The notes beneath the pieces are model-generated. The model was given only the letters and a program-made list of their open reading frames with translations, was not told the origin of the DNA and did not search any database. The position numbers and the translations under genes are program-made. Positions 44,300 through 56,530 of a stretch of 64,000 nt of DNA are shown here, piece after piece (position 1 is the stretch's first letter; each line of letters opens with the position of its first letter). Origin of the DNA: Diphasiastrum complanatum (taxonomy: Eukaryota; Streptophyta; Lycopodiopsida; Lycopodiales; Lycopodiaceae); assembly GCA_029204225.1 (NCBI GenBank), contig CM055092.1:46317486-46381485 (forward strand). The letters are read 5' to 3'.

Positions 44300-46830
44300 G
44301 AGTGATGTTGTTCAGTCTCTAAGATAACTGATGAGGGCTACAGTATTACTTTCTCATCTGAGCAGTGTACAATACTCAAGGAAGGTACTACTCTGACTAC
44401 ATGCACTAGAGTCGGAAATTTTTATGCACTCTCCAGTTCAGTTGCATTAGCTAGTATCTCTAATGAAAATGTAAACGACAGTGTTGTTCTATGGCATAGT
44501 CGATTTGGACACATGAATACAAGATCACTTTCTTATATGCGTTGTAATAACTTAGTTGATGGTTTGAATTTCCCGTCTTCACTAGATAGGAAATCTTTCT
44601 TTTGTGAATCATGCATCTATGGGAAGCACTCTAGAAGCAAGTTTCCAAATCACACATCAAGCACACCTACCTGTGAAGTTTTGGGCAGAAGCTACTACCA
44701 CAGCTTGTTACGTGCAGAACAGATCCAGCACCAAAGTCATCAACAACAAGACTCCTCATGAAGTTTGGCACGGGCACAAGCCTAGTGTCAGTTATTTAAA
44801 AATATTTGGTTGCATATGTTTTGTTCACACTCCTAAACAGCTTCGGAAGAAGCTGGATCATAGGACAAATAAATGTATTTTCATTGGCTATCCTGATGAA
44901 CATAAAGCTTATAAAGATTTGATCCATCCACCAATTTAGTATTTGTCTCTAGGGATGTAATATTTCAAGAGCATACATACTATGATTTTAGACAACCATC
45001 AATAAATGATGCTATGTCATTTCATCCTATTTTACGTAGCATGGATTCTTCCAACGTTGATGTTCCTTCTACAGAACCTACATCTACAGCTATAGAAGCC
45101 GAGCAGCCGACAATACCTGTCATTAGACCAGACCAAGTCAGCTCGAGTAGATCTAAAAAAATTCAAGAAGAAGCATCATTGCATCCTGGTCAGCCCAATG
45201 TCCACAGATCCTCACGGACTCAGACAGTTCCTGAGAGATATGCACCTCAATCCTTCTGGACTTCATCAGAATAATCAGAGAGCCTAGCCGAAGCAATTAA
45301 CTCCAAGGATGCTATGAAGTGGCAAGAAGGTATGGAAAGCGAGTATAACTCACTTTTGACGAATCAAACCTGGACGCTGGTCGACTTTTCCACTCACAAG
45401 AGGGTTATCGACAACAAGTAGATCTTCAAGAAGAAGATCAACTCTAATGGTTCTATTGCAAAATGGAAAGCACGGCTAGTGGCTAAAGGATTCACTCAAG
45501 TCCAAAGGGTGGATTATCAAGAAACTTTCAGTCCTGTCATCAAGATGCAGTCAATCAAAACTCTGATTGCGTTAGCAGCTGCAAAAGACCTCGAAATGTA
45601 CCAAATGGATGTCAAGACAACATTTCTCAACGACTTTGTCGAAGAGGAGCTGTACACCTTCCAACCAGAAGGATTTGAAGTCAAAGGCCAGGAGCACAAA
45701 GTGTGCAAGCTGCGCAAAGCAATCTATGTCTGAAACAGGCCACAAGAGCATGGGTCGATAGAATCAACTCTTATCTCATTCAATTAGGATTTGCAAACAA
45801 TTCAGTTGACTATAATGTTTATTCAAAGCATATAGACACCAATTCAGTTCACATAGCTCTTTACGTAAATGATGCATTTATTTTGTCTAATGACACTTCT
45901 CTTCTGCAAACTACTAAGAGTGATTTGGCAAAGGAATTTGACATGACTGATTTAGGAGCTGTTCATTCTTTGCTAGGAATTCACATTACTAGATCAGAAG
46001 AAGATCTATCTTAGCCAGCAGGCATATCTAAAAGGCATTTTAGAAAAATTTCATATGTCTGATTGCAAACCAATTGATGCTTCAATGGATCCAAGTATAG
46101 TATTGACTAAACCTTCTTGTGTTGAGACTGATAGTGAAGTATTCGACTTAGCGAAGTACCCTTATCATTCACTAATTGGATCTGTAATGTATGCAATGTT
46201 GTGTACTAGACTAGATTTAGCATATATTGTTAGCACGTTAAGTCAATTCATGTCTAATCCTAGGATCTCTCATTGGAAAGCATTAAAGAGAGTGATGAGA
46301 TATATTTAGGGAAGTTCAGACCACATTTTATGTTATGATGGAAATGTTATCAACCCACTCGTCCTGCGAGGCTACTCCGACTCAGATTGGGGAGGAACAG
46401 TCTCTACCAGAAAATTTACCTCCAGGTTCTATTTCTATCTGGTAGGGGGACCGATTTCGTCGAACTCAAGGAAGCAAAAATCAGTTGCGCTTTCTTCGAT
46501 AGAGACAGAGTACATCGTAGCATGTCAAGCTTCAAAAGAAGCTATATGGATCAGGTTATTACGACTTACATTACAATCAGTTTAATGCTACCACCATTCT
46601 GTGTGACAACTTGAGTTGTATTTCACTGTCACTGAATCACATATTTCATGGCAAATCCAAGCACATAGAAATCCAGTATCATTTCATTCGGGAGAAAGTT
46701 TTTTCAGGACAAGTGATCCTTCAATCATGCTCTACAACAGAACCAAAGCACTTCTCAGGATCAAGCACCAAAAGTTCTTCAACATGCTGAACCTGACGAA
46801 GATACCAAGGCACCAACCGTGACCTTAAGG
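44300..46830 (+). pseudogene. Ty1/copia pol (third lineage), integrase core deleted
   Basis: It begins in the protease-integrase linker (EGYSITFSSEQCTIL), then LWHSRFGHMN and CESCIYGKHSRSKFPNH of the integrase zinc region. At about 44658 it jumps to VKFWAEATTTACYVQNRS at the end of the core, so all three D, D, E residues are missing. RT follows from 45300 (KARLVAKGFTQVQRVDYQET, MDVKTTFLNDFVEEELY), then with frameshifts near 45730 and 46015 the catalytic box reads YVNDAF (first Asp to Asn), LLGIHITRS, YHSLIGSVMYAMLCTRLD, RNase H (GYSDSDWGG, SVALSSIETEY) and a tail ending near 46822. 5' LTR, gag and protease are absent. Confidence 0.9.
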
Positions 46831-46834
46831 GGGA
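46822..46834 (+). other. Polypurine tract
   Basis: ACCTTAAGGGGGA just before the LTR start; primer for plus-strand synthesis in the copia element. Confidence 0.7.
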
Positions 46835-47158
46835 CTATTGGAAATTAAGCCCCCAGTTTCTTCCTTGGTGAATGCTAGTTTCTATTTCGTGATTCTTCCT
46901 GCATGATTATTAATTATTGATCTAGGGTCAGGTGAAACTACCTTTGGTTCTATGTCTGCTCTCCTGATACCTGCAAGAATCACAAACTTAGAAAGCCAAT
47001 TTATTTAAAGAATGTCTACAACAGGCTTCCGGCTGATCTCCAGCAAAGGGTAACCAATCCTGTCATAATTTCAAGTTCAGATGCTAAGTTCAATAATTTG
47101 AAGTCATTGAAGACTTGGCCATCTTCAAGGACTTCCACGAAATTAGCATTTAGAACAA

Positions 47159-47230
47159 GTCTGCAGAAATACATTACTGTCGCGACAGTCTGCAAAAATA
47201 GTCTAAGTGTCGCGACAGTCTACAGAAATG
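47159..47230 (+). repeat. 30-bp tandem repeat with palindrome CTGTCGCGACAG
   Basis: Unit GTCTGCAGAAATA...TGTCGCGACA at 47159-47187 and 47188-47217, with a third start at 47218. The first unit contains the perfect 12-bp palindrome CTGTCGCGACAG. Confidence 0.85.
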
Positions 47231-47240
47231 AACTGTGTTT

Positions 47241-47430
47241 TCAACAGCTTCGGCTTTTTCGTATTTCTCCAAAATGCAACACTTGCAAAGTTGCAGTTCA
47301 AAAGCTTAATTGTTTTTAACACCTTCGGCTTTTTCGCATTTTCTCAAAAAATGTGAAGAGAGAGAAAATTCCCGAAGGTCATCTATTTTTAAGTTAAATT
47401 GTTTCAAGGGCACCTTCGCCTTTTCGCAAA
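47241..47430 (+). promoter_or_regulatory. Three copies of a CTTCGGCTTTTTCGCA-like motif in LTR U3
   Basis: GCTTCGGCTTTTTCGTATTT near 47242, CCTTCGGCTTTTTCGCATTT near 47320 and CCTTCGCCTTTTCGCAAAAT near 47410, 80-90 bp apart and 280-460 bp upstream of the TATA box. This is an enhancer-like arrangement; the binding factor is unknown. Confidence 0.45.
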
Positions 47431-48059
47431 ATCCCGAAGAGAGAAAAAATGCCAAAGGTCGTCTATTTTGAACAAGGAATGTTCCCAGTCACTTCTCGAA
47501 ATTTGCGAAGTAAGAGAAAACCAGTTCACAGAAAATGCGAAGTGAGAGAATCAACGACATCCTCGTTCACGTCAACAATGCTAAATTATTGACCATATAC
47601 ACTATGTACAATCGTCACAAAAGCCATATACTTTCAAGTACAATGGCTTTCCTAATTAGGTGACAAACATTGAATGTAATTAATACACGGATGAAATCTA
47701 TAAATAGATCGTCCGAGCACAGATTAGTGGTTGCTCCATGCATGAGACGCATTATTTGAACATTCCAATCACGCCGTCATTTTTTATTGTAATTGTTATT
47801 TGGTATTGTGCTTCAGTGTTATATCTGTGTACAACGTAGATGAATGCTTGTTGTGATTGAATGCACTTTCATTGCTATTTGATCGCGCATGTTTATTCAT
47901 TTTGATCAAAACACGGACATCTACGACTCCTCAGTTTCTGATCGGACGATGGTTGTCTTTGAAGCTTGGAAATCATCGATGTGGATGTGCTAGCAGATGT
48001 CGAAGCTCTATCGGAGGGATGGGCGTTCAGACAATGGCTTGATGGGTTGCTTAAGCTTT

Positions 48060-50147
48060 TCACGCATTTTTTTTTTGTCTCTCAGTTAGTTTTGTGTCGA
48101 CGATTTTGTTTTTTTGTTCATCTTGATATATGTCCCATCGGTAGACCTTAGGTTTGGGCCGATAGGCCACTGTGTTGGCTACTTTGGACGTGAGTTGGAC
48201 ATGAGCCATAGGCCCTAGTGACTTAATATCTTTTGGGATCAATTTTGGTGCATACCATTTTTGATCGAGATACATGAGGACTTGGTCATCAGTCATCACA
48301 TCATCATTCACCGAAAGAATACCATCTTCTGAAACGCGGTGGCAGAAATACTAGGTTCTCCTGGGCACCAAGCTATAGGAATTGGGTCTATCATCATTAA
48401 TGGAATGATGGGTGTCTCTATGTCTGTAGAAGATGGTAGAATATATGTGTCTTCTACAGTAGTTTCTATTCGACATCTATTGGAATTGGCACAATCCACA
48501 ATGGCCAGTGCTTGACCCCAAGTCAACAGTGACTCATTTTTAGCATACAAATAGAGTACAAATGGTGCCTTTTTATAAAATGGGGAAGGCCCTTGCCCCA
48601 AAATCCTATTGGCTAATATTTACATTGATCCTATCCATTCATCTTGGACCCAACTTGATCCAAGGGTCCACAAAAAGTACATTGAATTCACAAGATTCAT
48701 GTGAGTCCCAAATTGGACCCAACTCTTAAAAAGTAGTCTCTAAGTTTGAAATTGACTTTGGGCCTCAAGTTTCATTTTACTTACAAAGGTCCCAAGCCTA
48801 TTATTTTATTTACAACTTAGCTTGCGTGCTCATTGGGCCATGGGCTTATATGCGCAAAATGCCATGCCCTCACAACACATTTTATTGGACGATTTTATTT
48901 ATTTGCACTTCGTCGAGAATATCCCCAACAAGACCCACGACCTGAAGTAGTGTTGGTCCCTCGGCACTCTGTCGGTTCAGTAAAGAGTCTTCTTGGCCCG
49001 CCTCTGGTGGATCAGGTAACCCGTGACGTCTTCCATGAAGTTGATGCGGTCCAGTTTCTTCAAGTCCTTGGGCGTGTGAAGGGACTTGTGGACTCCTGCC
49101 AGCCAGTCTTGGTCGACCCACGCTTGGAATCTGCATGTCCAGGGATCGCGAAGGAAGGCAGCTCGATAATAGACACGAGCAACTGGCAGTTGATCTTCGA
49201 CTTTGGCAAAAGAGCCTTATTAGGATCAAAGAATATGGGGGAATTGTATAGAAGAAGAAGTGGCGATGGTTGATGGAGTGGTTACTGATGTGGTGGTGGT
49301 ACGTCGTCTAGTGCTAGGTGGAGATGAGGAGGAAGGGGCAGTGCCATGCATTCTCTTGCTGGCCGTTGTGTTAGTAACTGCGGGTTGAGAGGATGTGGAT
49401 GCGGCGGATGGCGTATAAAGGTTAGTGTGCGGCACGATGGAAGATAAAACGCTGGAGCGGTGGACGCCGTGCACTTTCGCCTCGAGAAGCACAGAAAAAA
49501 TTACACAACGGGGGACCTGCTGCGATACGCTCACGGTTGTTGGGTTTGATGGAGATGGTTAGTTCGTGAATGAGAAAGATGTGTCAGTCGTATGGCACAA
49601 TCGTGGGACCAGATTTCACTATCTGACTCAGCAGCGTGGACTGGATTCTGTCCTTGCAAAATGTTGAAACAACTAGAAAGTATTCAACAGATGCACAACC
49701 GCCTGTATGACTAGTTCCGTGATAGCATCTATCAAGTAACCATTGTTAGTCTGGATGGGGATCTCTGGTGCAGTGTTGGCGACGAAAGGTTTGATCACGT
49801 TTTTTGCTTGACGATGGGAGATGGGTTGACGGTCACCGGACATAATGCCAACAGTGACCATCAAGTTTGCGTAGATCTTGACCTTGTATGTGTGGTACCT
49901 TGGTACAGGAAGTGGAAGTGCAACTTCGACGCATCCTAGGTGGCGTAAGCGTGAAGGCGAGGACCATGTTAATCTCAGAGTGGAAAAGCGCCGGGAAAAA
50001 ATCCATTGCCTCAAGAAGTGGGCCAGCAGTCTGCATCCATGGTTGAATCAGAGTGTTAGAGGGTAAGGGCCAGATCTGTGTGGTCGAGGGTATTTCACGC
50101 TGGATCACCTGCTTGGTGCCAGAGTCTTTCGAGGATGAAGAGGCCAT
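48060..50147 (-). pseudogene. Downstream ORF of gypsy element C (function unknown)
   Basis: Leftwards from the ATG at 50147 (MASSSSKDSGTKQ, similar to the MASGSSSS start at 34491): LPSNTLIQPWMQTAGPLLEA, then in shifted frames VEVALPLPVPRYHTYKVKIY, GYLIDAITELVIQAVVHLL, a Ser/Thr/Pro-rich linker (49230-49530), LLVSIIELPSFAIPGHADSK-like text and finally WGQALAIVDCANSNRCRIET and DQVLMYLDQKWYAPKLIP. About 690 codons with many breaks. It follows integrase on the same strand, as in element B. No membrane segment or known domain is evident. Confidence 0.4.
48600..48900. other. Sequence interrupting or flanking the downstream ORF
   Basis: Between the two halves of the downstream ORF there is about 280 bp of non-coding text (48605-48885) with phrases such as GGGCCTCAAGTTTC, resembling GAGGCCCAAGTTCAC in the LTR at 21474. 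It may be a small insertion or LTR relic. Confidence 0.3.
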
Positions 50148-50398
50148 GTTAGCAGTGATAGTTAAAGTGCGAAAAAGTAGAAAAAATGGTGGAAAAGGTA
50201 AAAAGAGGTGGAAACGACAAAAAATGTGAATAACGAGTGTTGGATGGTAAGAACTGTAGTTCAGAACGCAGATCTGAATTTGGAATGTGCAGATGATAGC
50301 TTGTATAAAGTTTGGTCGCAAACAGAGAACTTGGAAATTTCAGTGAAAATTTGAATAGAGCTTCGCCAGCAAAGGTGACAAATGACGCGAATTCAGCC

Positions 50399-50408
50399 CT
50401 TATATAGC
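50399..50408 (-). promoter_or_regulatory. TATA box upstream of the downstream ORF
   Basis: Minus strand GCTATATAAGGGC, a good plant TATA box, about 250 bp before the ATG at 50147. Confidence 0.5.
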
Positions 50409-50461
50409 GGAATTTAGATTGTGTATTAGGTGAAATCCACTTTCCCTTGCTCAGTTCCACC

Positions 50462-50790
50462 CAAATTTGGCAAGGACCTTCTTCACAAAATTCTAAGACC
50501 TTAGAGAAGTCTGCGAGAGTTCGAAAGGTGATTTGACTTCCCTATGAAGGTTCTACGAGGGTTCAGACTATCTGCGAGGGTTCAACTATTGCAGGAGGTG
50601 ATCTCTCACACAACATGTTCCTGTGATTGGATTTTTAAGATCAGACCATGTAGGCAGACTAATTTTACTGCTCTGATTCCATTTATGCCCCTTGCGAAGG
50701 TTGGTAGGATGATCTTGATGCTCTGCGAAGGTTCTGAAGATTCAGCCTCTGGGAACCCTCGCACACACTCAAAAATGATGATTTCTCCTT
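50462..50790. repeat. Cluster of GCGARGGTTC motifs
   Basis: CTGCGAGAGTTC near 50510, TATGAAGGTTCT near 50541, ACGAGGGTTCAG near 50552, CTGCGAGGGTTC near 50571, TTGCGAAGGTTG near 50692 and CTGCGAAGGTTC near 50722; a weak copy TATGGAGGTTCT near 51003. It sits between integrase and the TATA box of the downstream ORF. Confidence 0.6.
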
Positions 50791-51321
50791 CAAGAACTCT
50801 TGCAGAGATTTTTATGAATGCATCTAGGTTAGATCTAGTGATTGTCCAAGTTTCAAGAGCTATCTCCCAAAGGATCTCCAAAAATGATGAAAAAAATGCT
50901 CTTTTAGAGTTTTTTTTGACGAGATCTTGAGATTTTCTGATTTTTAACTTTTGCGAAACGGTAATCAGCTTCATCCATGCTTGATCTGACCGTTGGTAGT
51001 TCTATGGAGGTTCTGATGGAAATTTGGTACCAAATTCATCAGTTTCGGGTGGATTTTGTCCTTAATTTGCCATAGTTACTAAGATTGAGGTTTCTGATTT
51101 GCAAATTTAGGGGACTTATTGGCATAATCTGATGATCTGCTTTCTTCTTGATCCCATCTAGATTTGGATCCCTCTTGGATCTTGATGGATTTCCCCGATC
51201 TTGACAAATCTGGCCGAATCTTGATGAATCTAGCTTGATTTGGCTTGATCTTCCTAGATCTAGTTGTGATGGCCTAGCATAATAGCTTTTCATAATATGC
51301 CACCACCAATCTGGATCTATC

Positions 51322-54077
51322 TCACTGCGGTGGCCAATACTTGTGCAACCGACTACTGTTGATGGGTGTGTCGAACGGTGTCCCATCTAGCTTCTCTAGA
51401 TTCACGACTCCATGATTAAGAATTTCCTTGATCTGATAAGGACCTTCGCTTGTGAATTTTAATTTTTCCTTGATCGCCTTGGTTTTATACATCAGGACCA
51501 GATCTCTGGAACGAAGATCCTTCTTTTGTAACCCGCAATCGTGCCATGCTTTGCGTCTTTCCTTTTCAACTGCCAGTGCATGCACAACTAGTAAGCGTGT
51601 TTCACAGAGTTTATGTAGAGCTTCATGGCATAGTTGTAGAGATTTGGATTCATTAAGATGTTGCATTGTAGCAATCCTTAATGAAGGGACTAAAAACTCT
51701 ACCGGCATTACAACATCCTGACCATATACCAAGTGGAAAGGTGTTTGATCAGTGCTTCCCTTATATGATGTCCAGAATGCCCACAAAGTAGCATGCAACT
51801 TATGTTCCCAATCTGATCTGCTAGCTTCAACTGTTTTCGTGAGCATGCTACACAGGATCTTATTGGATGATTCTGCTTGTCCATTACCGCGAGGATAATA
51901 AGGCCTACTGGTTCTAAAGATCACTAAGAATTCCTCCAACAGGACCTTGATGGTCTCATTGATGAAATGACTTCCGTGATCGCTGACTAGCTCCACCAGG
52001 CATCCAAAGTGCACAATGATATTTTCATAAAGGGACTTGGCAGTGGTCCTAGCATCAGCTACTCTTACTGCCTTGGCTTCGACCCACTTGGTGAGATAGT
52101 CCATGGCTACACCTATCGAGCCTGGGTACTCCTTGCTGCAGGGTGAATTGGACTGATGTAATGCAATCCCCACTTTTTGAATGGTGTTTGGGCTAAGACC
52201 GGGTGCAGAAGGTCATAATTCAATCTCGTTGGTCTCCTCGCCCTTTGGCACATATTGTACTTTCTCAGGTATTCCTCTGTATCCTTATGAATCGTTGGCC
52301 ACCAACATCCTGATTGCAGAATCTTGCGACCTGTAATGTCGGATGCAAAATGGCCTCCACTCATGCCTTCATGTGAGAGTGAAATGATTTGGGTGGTCTC
52401 GTGTGGAAGAATACACTGCCGAAGAATCCCATCTGGTCTTCTTTGATACAATTGGTCAGCAATCAGCTAATAAGGTCTAGCTTTCAGGATCAATTTCCGC
52501 TGATCCGCCTTTGGTAGTGATTTGTCTCGTTGGCCCCGCATTAGATATTCAACAATGTCGGCAGCCCATTCTGGTACTGTGTCCACATAAAATAAGGCAG
52601 CATCGGCCAGCTCATCATCGGGTTGGGTTGCAACCTCCTTCCCCTTGATTCGTGACACATGATCTACCACGTAGTGTTGTTTTTCCTTGTGGACTACTAT
52701 CCGAAAATCAAACTCCAAAAACAGAAGTAGCCATCTGGTGATTCTTCCGGTGTTGCAAGTTTTGTTAACGAGATAGAGCAAGGGCTGATGGTCTGTATAA
52801 AAAGCAAAATGTGTGGCCATCAGGTAGTGCCAAAATTTCTTAACCGCATAGATCATTGCTAGTGCTTCCCGCTTTGTGGTTGAATAATTTATTTCTGTAT
52901 CAATCAGCTGTCGACTTGCAAATCAGATTGAAAAATCCTTTTTGTGTTCACCTAGCTGGGTTAAGACTGCTCCAACTGCATACTTCGATGCGTCTGTATG
53001 CACATGAAACTCAATGGACCAATTGGGTGGGCGTAAGATTGGTGCTGAAACCAATGCATCCTTAAGCTTTTGGAAAGCCTTTAGGGCTTTCTTGTTCCAA
53101 TATAGATCCGTTGTGAGTTTCTAGATTGGTTGGGCTAGCTCCGCAAAATCTAGAATGAAGATCCTATAATAGTTAGCATGACCCATGAAGATGTAGACTT
53201 CGCAGGTTGTCCCTGGTGGTGGTAGATCAACAATGATTCTGATCTTTGATAGGCATGTGGCGATCCCGTGTCTTGACACTATATGGCCGAGAATCAAGCC
53301 ATGTGTAATCCAAAATTGACATTTTTCTATATTCAAGGAGATCTAAAAATTGCGACATTTTTGTAGCACTTTCTCCAAACGGGACAAGTGTTTGGAGTCT
53401 GGTCCATGCATGCACAGATCGTCCAAGAAAATTTCTAGAAATTTTTGCAAATATTCTTTGAATGTCGCCTACATGACATGCTGAAGTGTGCTTGGGGCAT
53501 TGCAAAGTCCGAATGGCACTTTATAGGCATAGGTTCTTCATTCTATGGCAACTGTTGTCTTGTGTTGGTCTTGGGGGGCTATCTTTACCTGGTTGTAGCC
53601 ATCGAAGCCGTCTAAACAACTGTAGGCTTCGGCGCCAGCTACTCTGTCGAGGACACTTTTTGTAAATGGTAACGGAAAATGCTCCTTTTTGGTGACTGCA
53701 TTGAGCGCCTTCAGATTCACACAGATTTGCATTTTGCCGTTCTTCTTGGGTACTATAACTATCGGCGATACCCATTCTGTGTGCTCGATTTCATAAATGA
53801 AATCTGCATCTAGCAGCTTCTACAACTCCTGCTTGATCAGCTCTATGTAGTTCGGGTTGCAGCGATAGTAACGATTCACCTTGGGGACTACTCCATCCAC
53901 CAAGGGTATGGTGTGTTGGACTATAGTTGGTGGAATGCCCTTCAGATCACAATAACTCCAGGCAAAACAATCTTTATACTCCACCAACAATGATCGTAGT
54001 CTCTTGAACTGTGTGGGTGTTAATTGCTCTCCCACATGCACTATTTTTTCTTCTTCACCTGGCTCGGCAAGGTTCAT
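51322..54077 (-). pseudogene. Ty3/gypsy pol (element C): reverse transcriptase, RNase H, integrase
   Basis: Leftwards from 54077: EEKIVHVGEQLTPTQFKRLR, CFAWSYCDLKGIPP, RT with WVSPIVIVPKKNGKMQIC, FDGYNQVKIAP, VPFGLCNAPSTLQHVM, FLDDLCMHG (catalytic Asp pair), RNase H (VHTDASKYAVGAVL, YSTTKREAL, FYTDHQPLLYLV, HYVVDHVSR), integrase zinc region (HEGMSGGHFASDIT ... CQRARRPTR), AMDYLTKWVEAKAV, VSDHGSHFINE, GNGQAESSNK (core D and E), ending LNHGVVNLEKLDGTPF. No chromodomain. Stops near 53820, 53530, 53120 and 52457 and a frameshift near 52150 inactivate it. Distinct from element B. Confidence 0.92.
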
Positions 54078-54206
54078 CGGATGTGTTCACGCAGGTCCCT
54101 CGAAGACTTGTTTCGCTGGTGCCTGACTTTGATCAGGTTCTCGCTGGGCTTGCGACATCATGATTACCACGTCGTCCAAGGTATAATTCTTGAAAGTCTC
54201 AAGTAT

Positions 54207-55400
54207 CTACTGAACTGGATCTCGTCGAGATTCCTCCTTCAGCATATTGATCTTAGCCCGACTGGTCATCTTTTGATTTTCTGTCATCTGAGTAGGGGAC
54301 GACACTGTATCTGAGTCCATCTTGATTGACTTCAAGGAATTCAACACCTTTTTTTTGTCATTTTGGTCGTCCTTGTTGTCTTTCATCAGAACTGACGTGA
54401 CATTCGCCTCGTGGTTGCGAATATCAACATCCACTATAGCTATAGCCTCCTCGAGTAGATCACTCCATCGGATTACATGGTTGTAGCATTGTTTCAAATT
54501 ATTCTTCTTATTCGTAGGGGCCTTTGCTGGGTCGATCATTGAAACCTTCGCCATAGCAAAATTTTGCGGCGGTTGAGCTAGTACTTTCTTGATTCCGTAA
54601 CAATCTGGGTCCATGTGGTGTAGGACCTGCTCATCAGTCAGTTCAATCTCCTTATTATAAGTTAGGGCATGATACCAAGGGACTAAATCATCGTCCACTG
54701 GGTTCTCAATAGGTTTTGCTGACAGCCATGCTACGTTTATCATATTCACCCCAAATGTGATTGGTGTGTCCATAGTGTAACATTTGGGTGAAGATGTGCT
54801 GGGTTCAGAATTTGATTCATATTGACATGCCCTATAGTCAATAGTTGCTAAAGCATCCATCCATCTCTCGACATCCGTCTTTGAATCATAGTGACCACCC
54901 TTGGCTGGCCTTGGGCAAATCGTGTGATCTGTCGTGGATGATCCGTCATCAGCATTGGGTGCAATAGGTTTCACCGCCCATGTAGTTGGATCAGCATTCA
55001 CAGCCTGCTCTCTATTCTCAAATGTGAGTTTCCCTGTACCCCAGTTGTGTACTACTTGCGCAGTCCTCAACCATGGTCTTCCCAGTAAAACACGATATGT
55101 TGTTGGAGATTCAGGTATATCCATCACTACAAAAGTGATCACAAATTGCATGCCTACTATTTTTAGAAGGATATCAGCAACTACACCCTTTGGTTTTACA
55201 CAGGATTGATCTGCTAGCTTGATGGCGAATCTCGTTGGCTTCAACCCTTGTAAACCCCATTTTTAATATAAAGTGAGATCAAATTGACACTTGATCCTCC
55301 ATCTACTACTGTTGCCTTGTCCTCGTATGTCTTGTGTTTAATTGGCAAGGTGATGTTGTGTTCCTTACTTTCTCACGCTGCCCCAATGTGGAGGACGCTA
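54207..55400 (-). pseudogene. Ty3/gypsy protease region (element C)
   Basis: The minus strand encodes KATVVDGGSSVNLISLY with the retropepsin Asp-Gly-Gly (55292-55303), a stop near 55255, then FVVMDIPESPTTYRVLLGRP WLR-type C-terminal part of the protease (I/V-L-L-G-R-P-W). A 345-codon open frame (54207-55244) then continues as a linker with an acidic and Lys-rich end before RT. Protease would cut the Gag-Pol polyprotein. Confidence 0.85.
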
Positions 55401-55775
55401 CTTGTTTCTTCATAGCCCGTATAATATATGGGCTCAGGCGCTACTGGCTCCTCGTTGGTTTTGGCCCATTCAGCCAAAAGGCTTTTAGCTTGTGGCGCAA
55501 TCCGCAGTAATTCCACGGCTTGCCAATAAGATTGTCATGCCTTTCAGTGCGCGGTTCCTCGAGCTCTACCATGTGAAAAAGTGGTTCATGACAATGCAAC
55601 CGATCGTTCTGATCAGTGCACTTGTGGTTCCCATTCGTCGTCAGCTGGAGGTTCCATAGGATTGTCCCTTTCTTGCTCTTTTTCCTCCGCTTGGGCTCTC
55701 TATACCCAGTGTCGTATTCTCTGGTACTGTCTTCTTTCTTCCCTCACATTTGGATATGGCACTGAAGTTGGGGGC

Positions 55776-56530
55776 TAGTCATCAGTGACCGATGGTGATG
55801 GTGAGGGAGCCACTTCCTTCCTCTTCTGTGTTCGCATAACAGCTAACACAGGAGCATGGAGTTGTTGCTCTTCCGATGGCATCCCCGTTGGAACTGCTGG
55901 TTGTTGTATTGCAATGAAGTTTAGCGGTGCACTGGTTTCAGGTCTCAATGGACAATTCTTGAAGCAATGTCCATAACCACATTCTCAGTAGAAGGATGTA
56001 TATTGTCTTTTGTAAGGACATTCTGCAATTCTGTGTCCTTCGCCACATCCGTAGCAGCCGTAGGTCCTCCCGCCTTGACGTTGAGTTTGAGCTGCATAGG
56101 CTACAAAATGTTTATTTATGGTAGGATCCATAAATGGTTTGTCCGGTCCATACCTTTGCTGCTGCTCAAGTAGAGGTGGTACTTGCATCTCTGGTTCCGC
56201 TACTGTTAGGTTTATATTGGCCACTTGTTGATTGACTGGCATTGGCCATATGTTGTTGCTGATTCGGTGTGCCATACCTCGGTGCCGCGTTTGGTGCTCC
56301 TTGATGATATGGATAAGAAGTCTGATAAGGACTTCTCTTCTGTTGAACAATCCGGGGGTTAGACGGGCAAAATGCCGTATCGTGCGATGTTGCATTGCAT
56401 AGATGGCAAAATCTATGTATCAGTCTCAGATTTTGCTTTAGGACTGGACACTCGTTTGTTGTATGATTTTGTGTGCACATTGAACACCATACATTCTCCC
56501 GTCGTGGGTTAAGGAGAAATAGCTTGCTTG
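55776..56530 (-). pseudogene. Ty3/gypsy gag C-terminal part with several zinc knuckles (element C)
   Basis: Leftwards: CTQNHTTNECPVL, CHLCNATSHDTAFC (C-x2-C-x4-H-x4-C), a Gln/Pro-rich spacer, then CYGCGEGHRIAEC (C-x2-C-x3-H-x4-C) and ECGYGHCFKNC. Several knuckles in tandem are typical of some plant gypsy gags. The capsid half is missing, as recognisable sequence stops near 56530. Frameshifts lie near 56200 and 55985. Confidence 0.8.

Larger units (their letters stand above)
46836..47936 (+). mobile_element. 3' LTR of the third copia element
   Basis: It starts TATTGGAAATT (TGTTGG with one G-to-A change) after the polypurine tract. A TATA box TATAAATAG is at 47699-47707, about 860 bp in. Repeats in the U3 part are listed separately. 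The 3' end is approximate, at a CTCCTCA near 47936. Confidence 0.6.
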
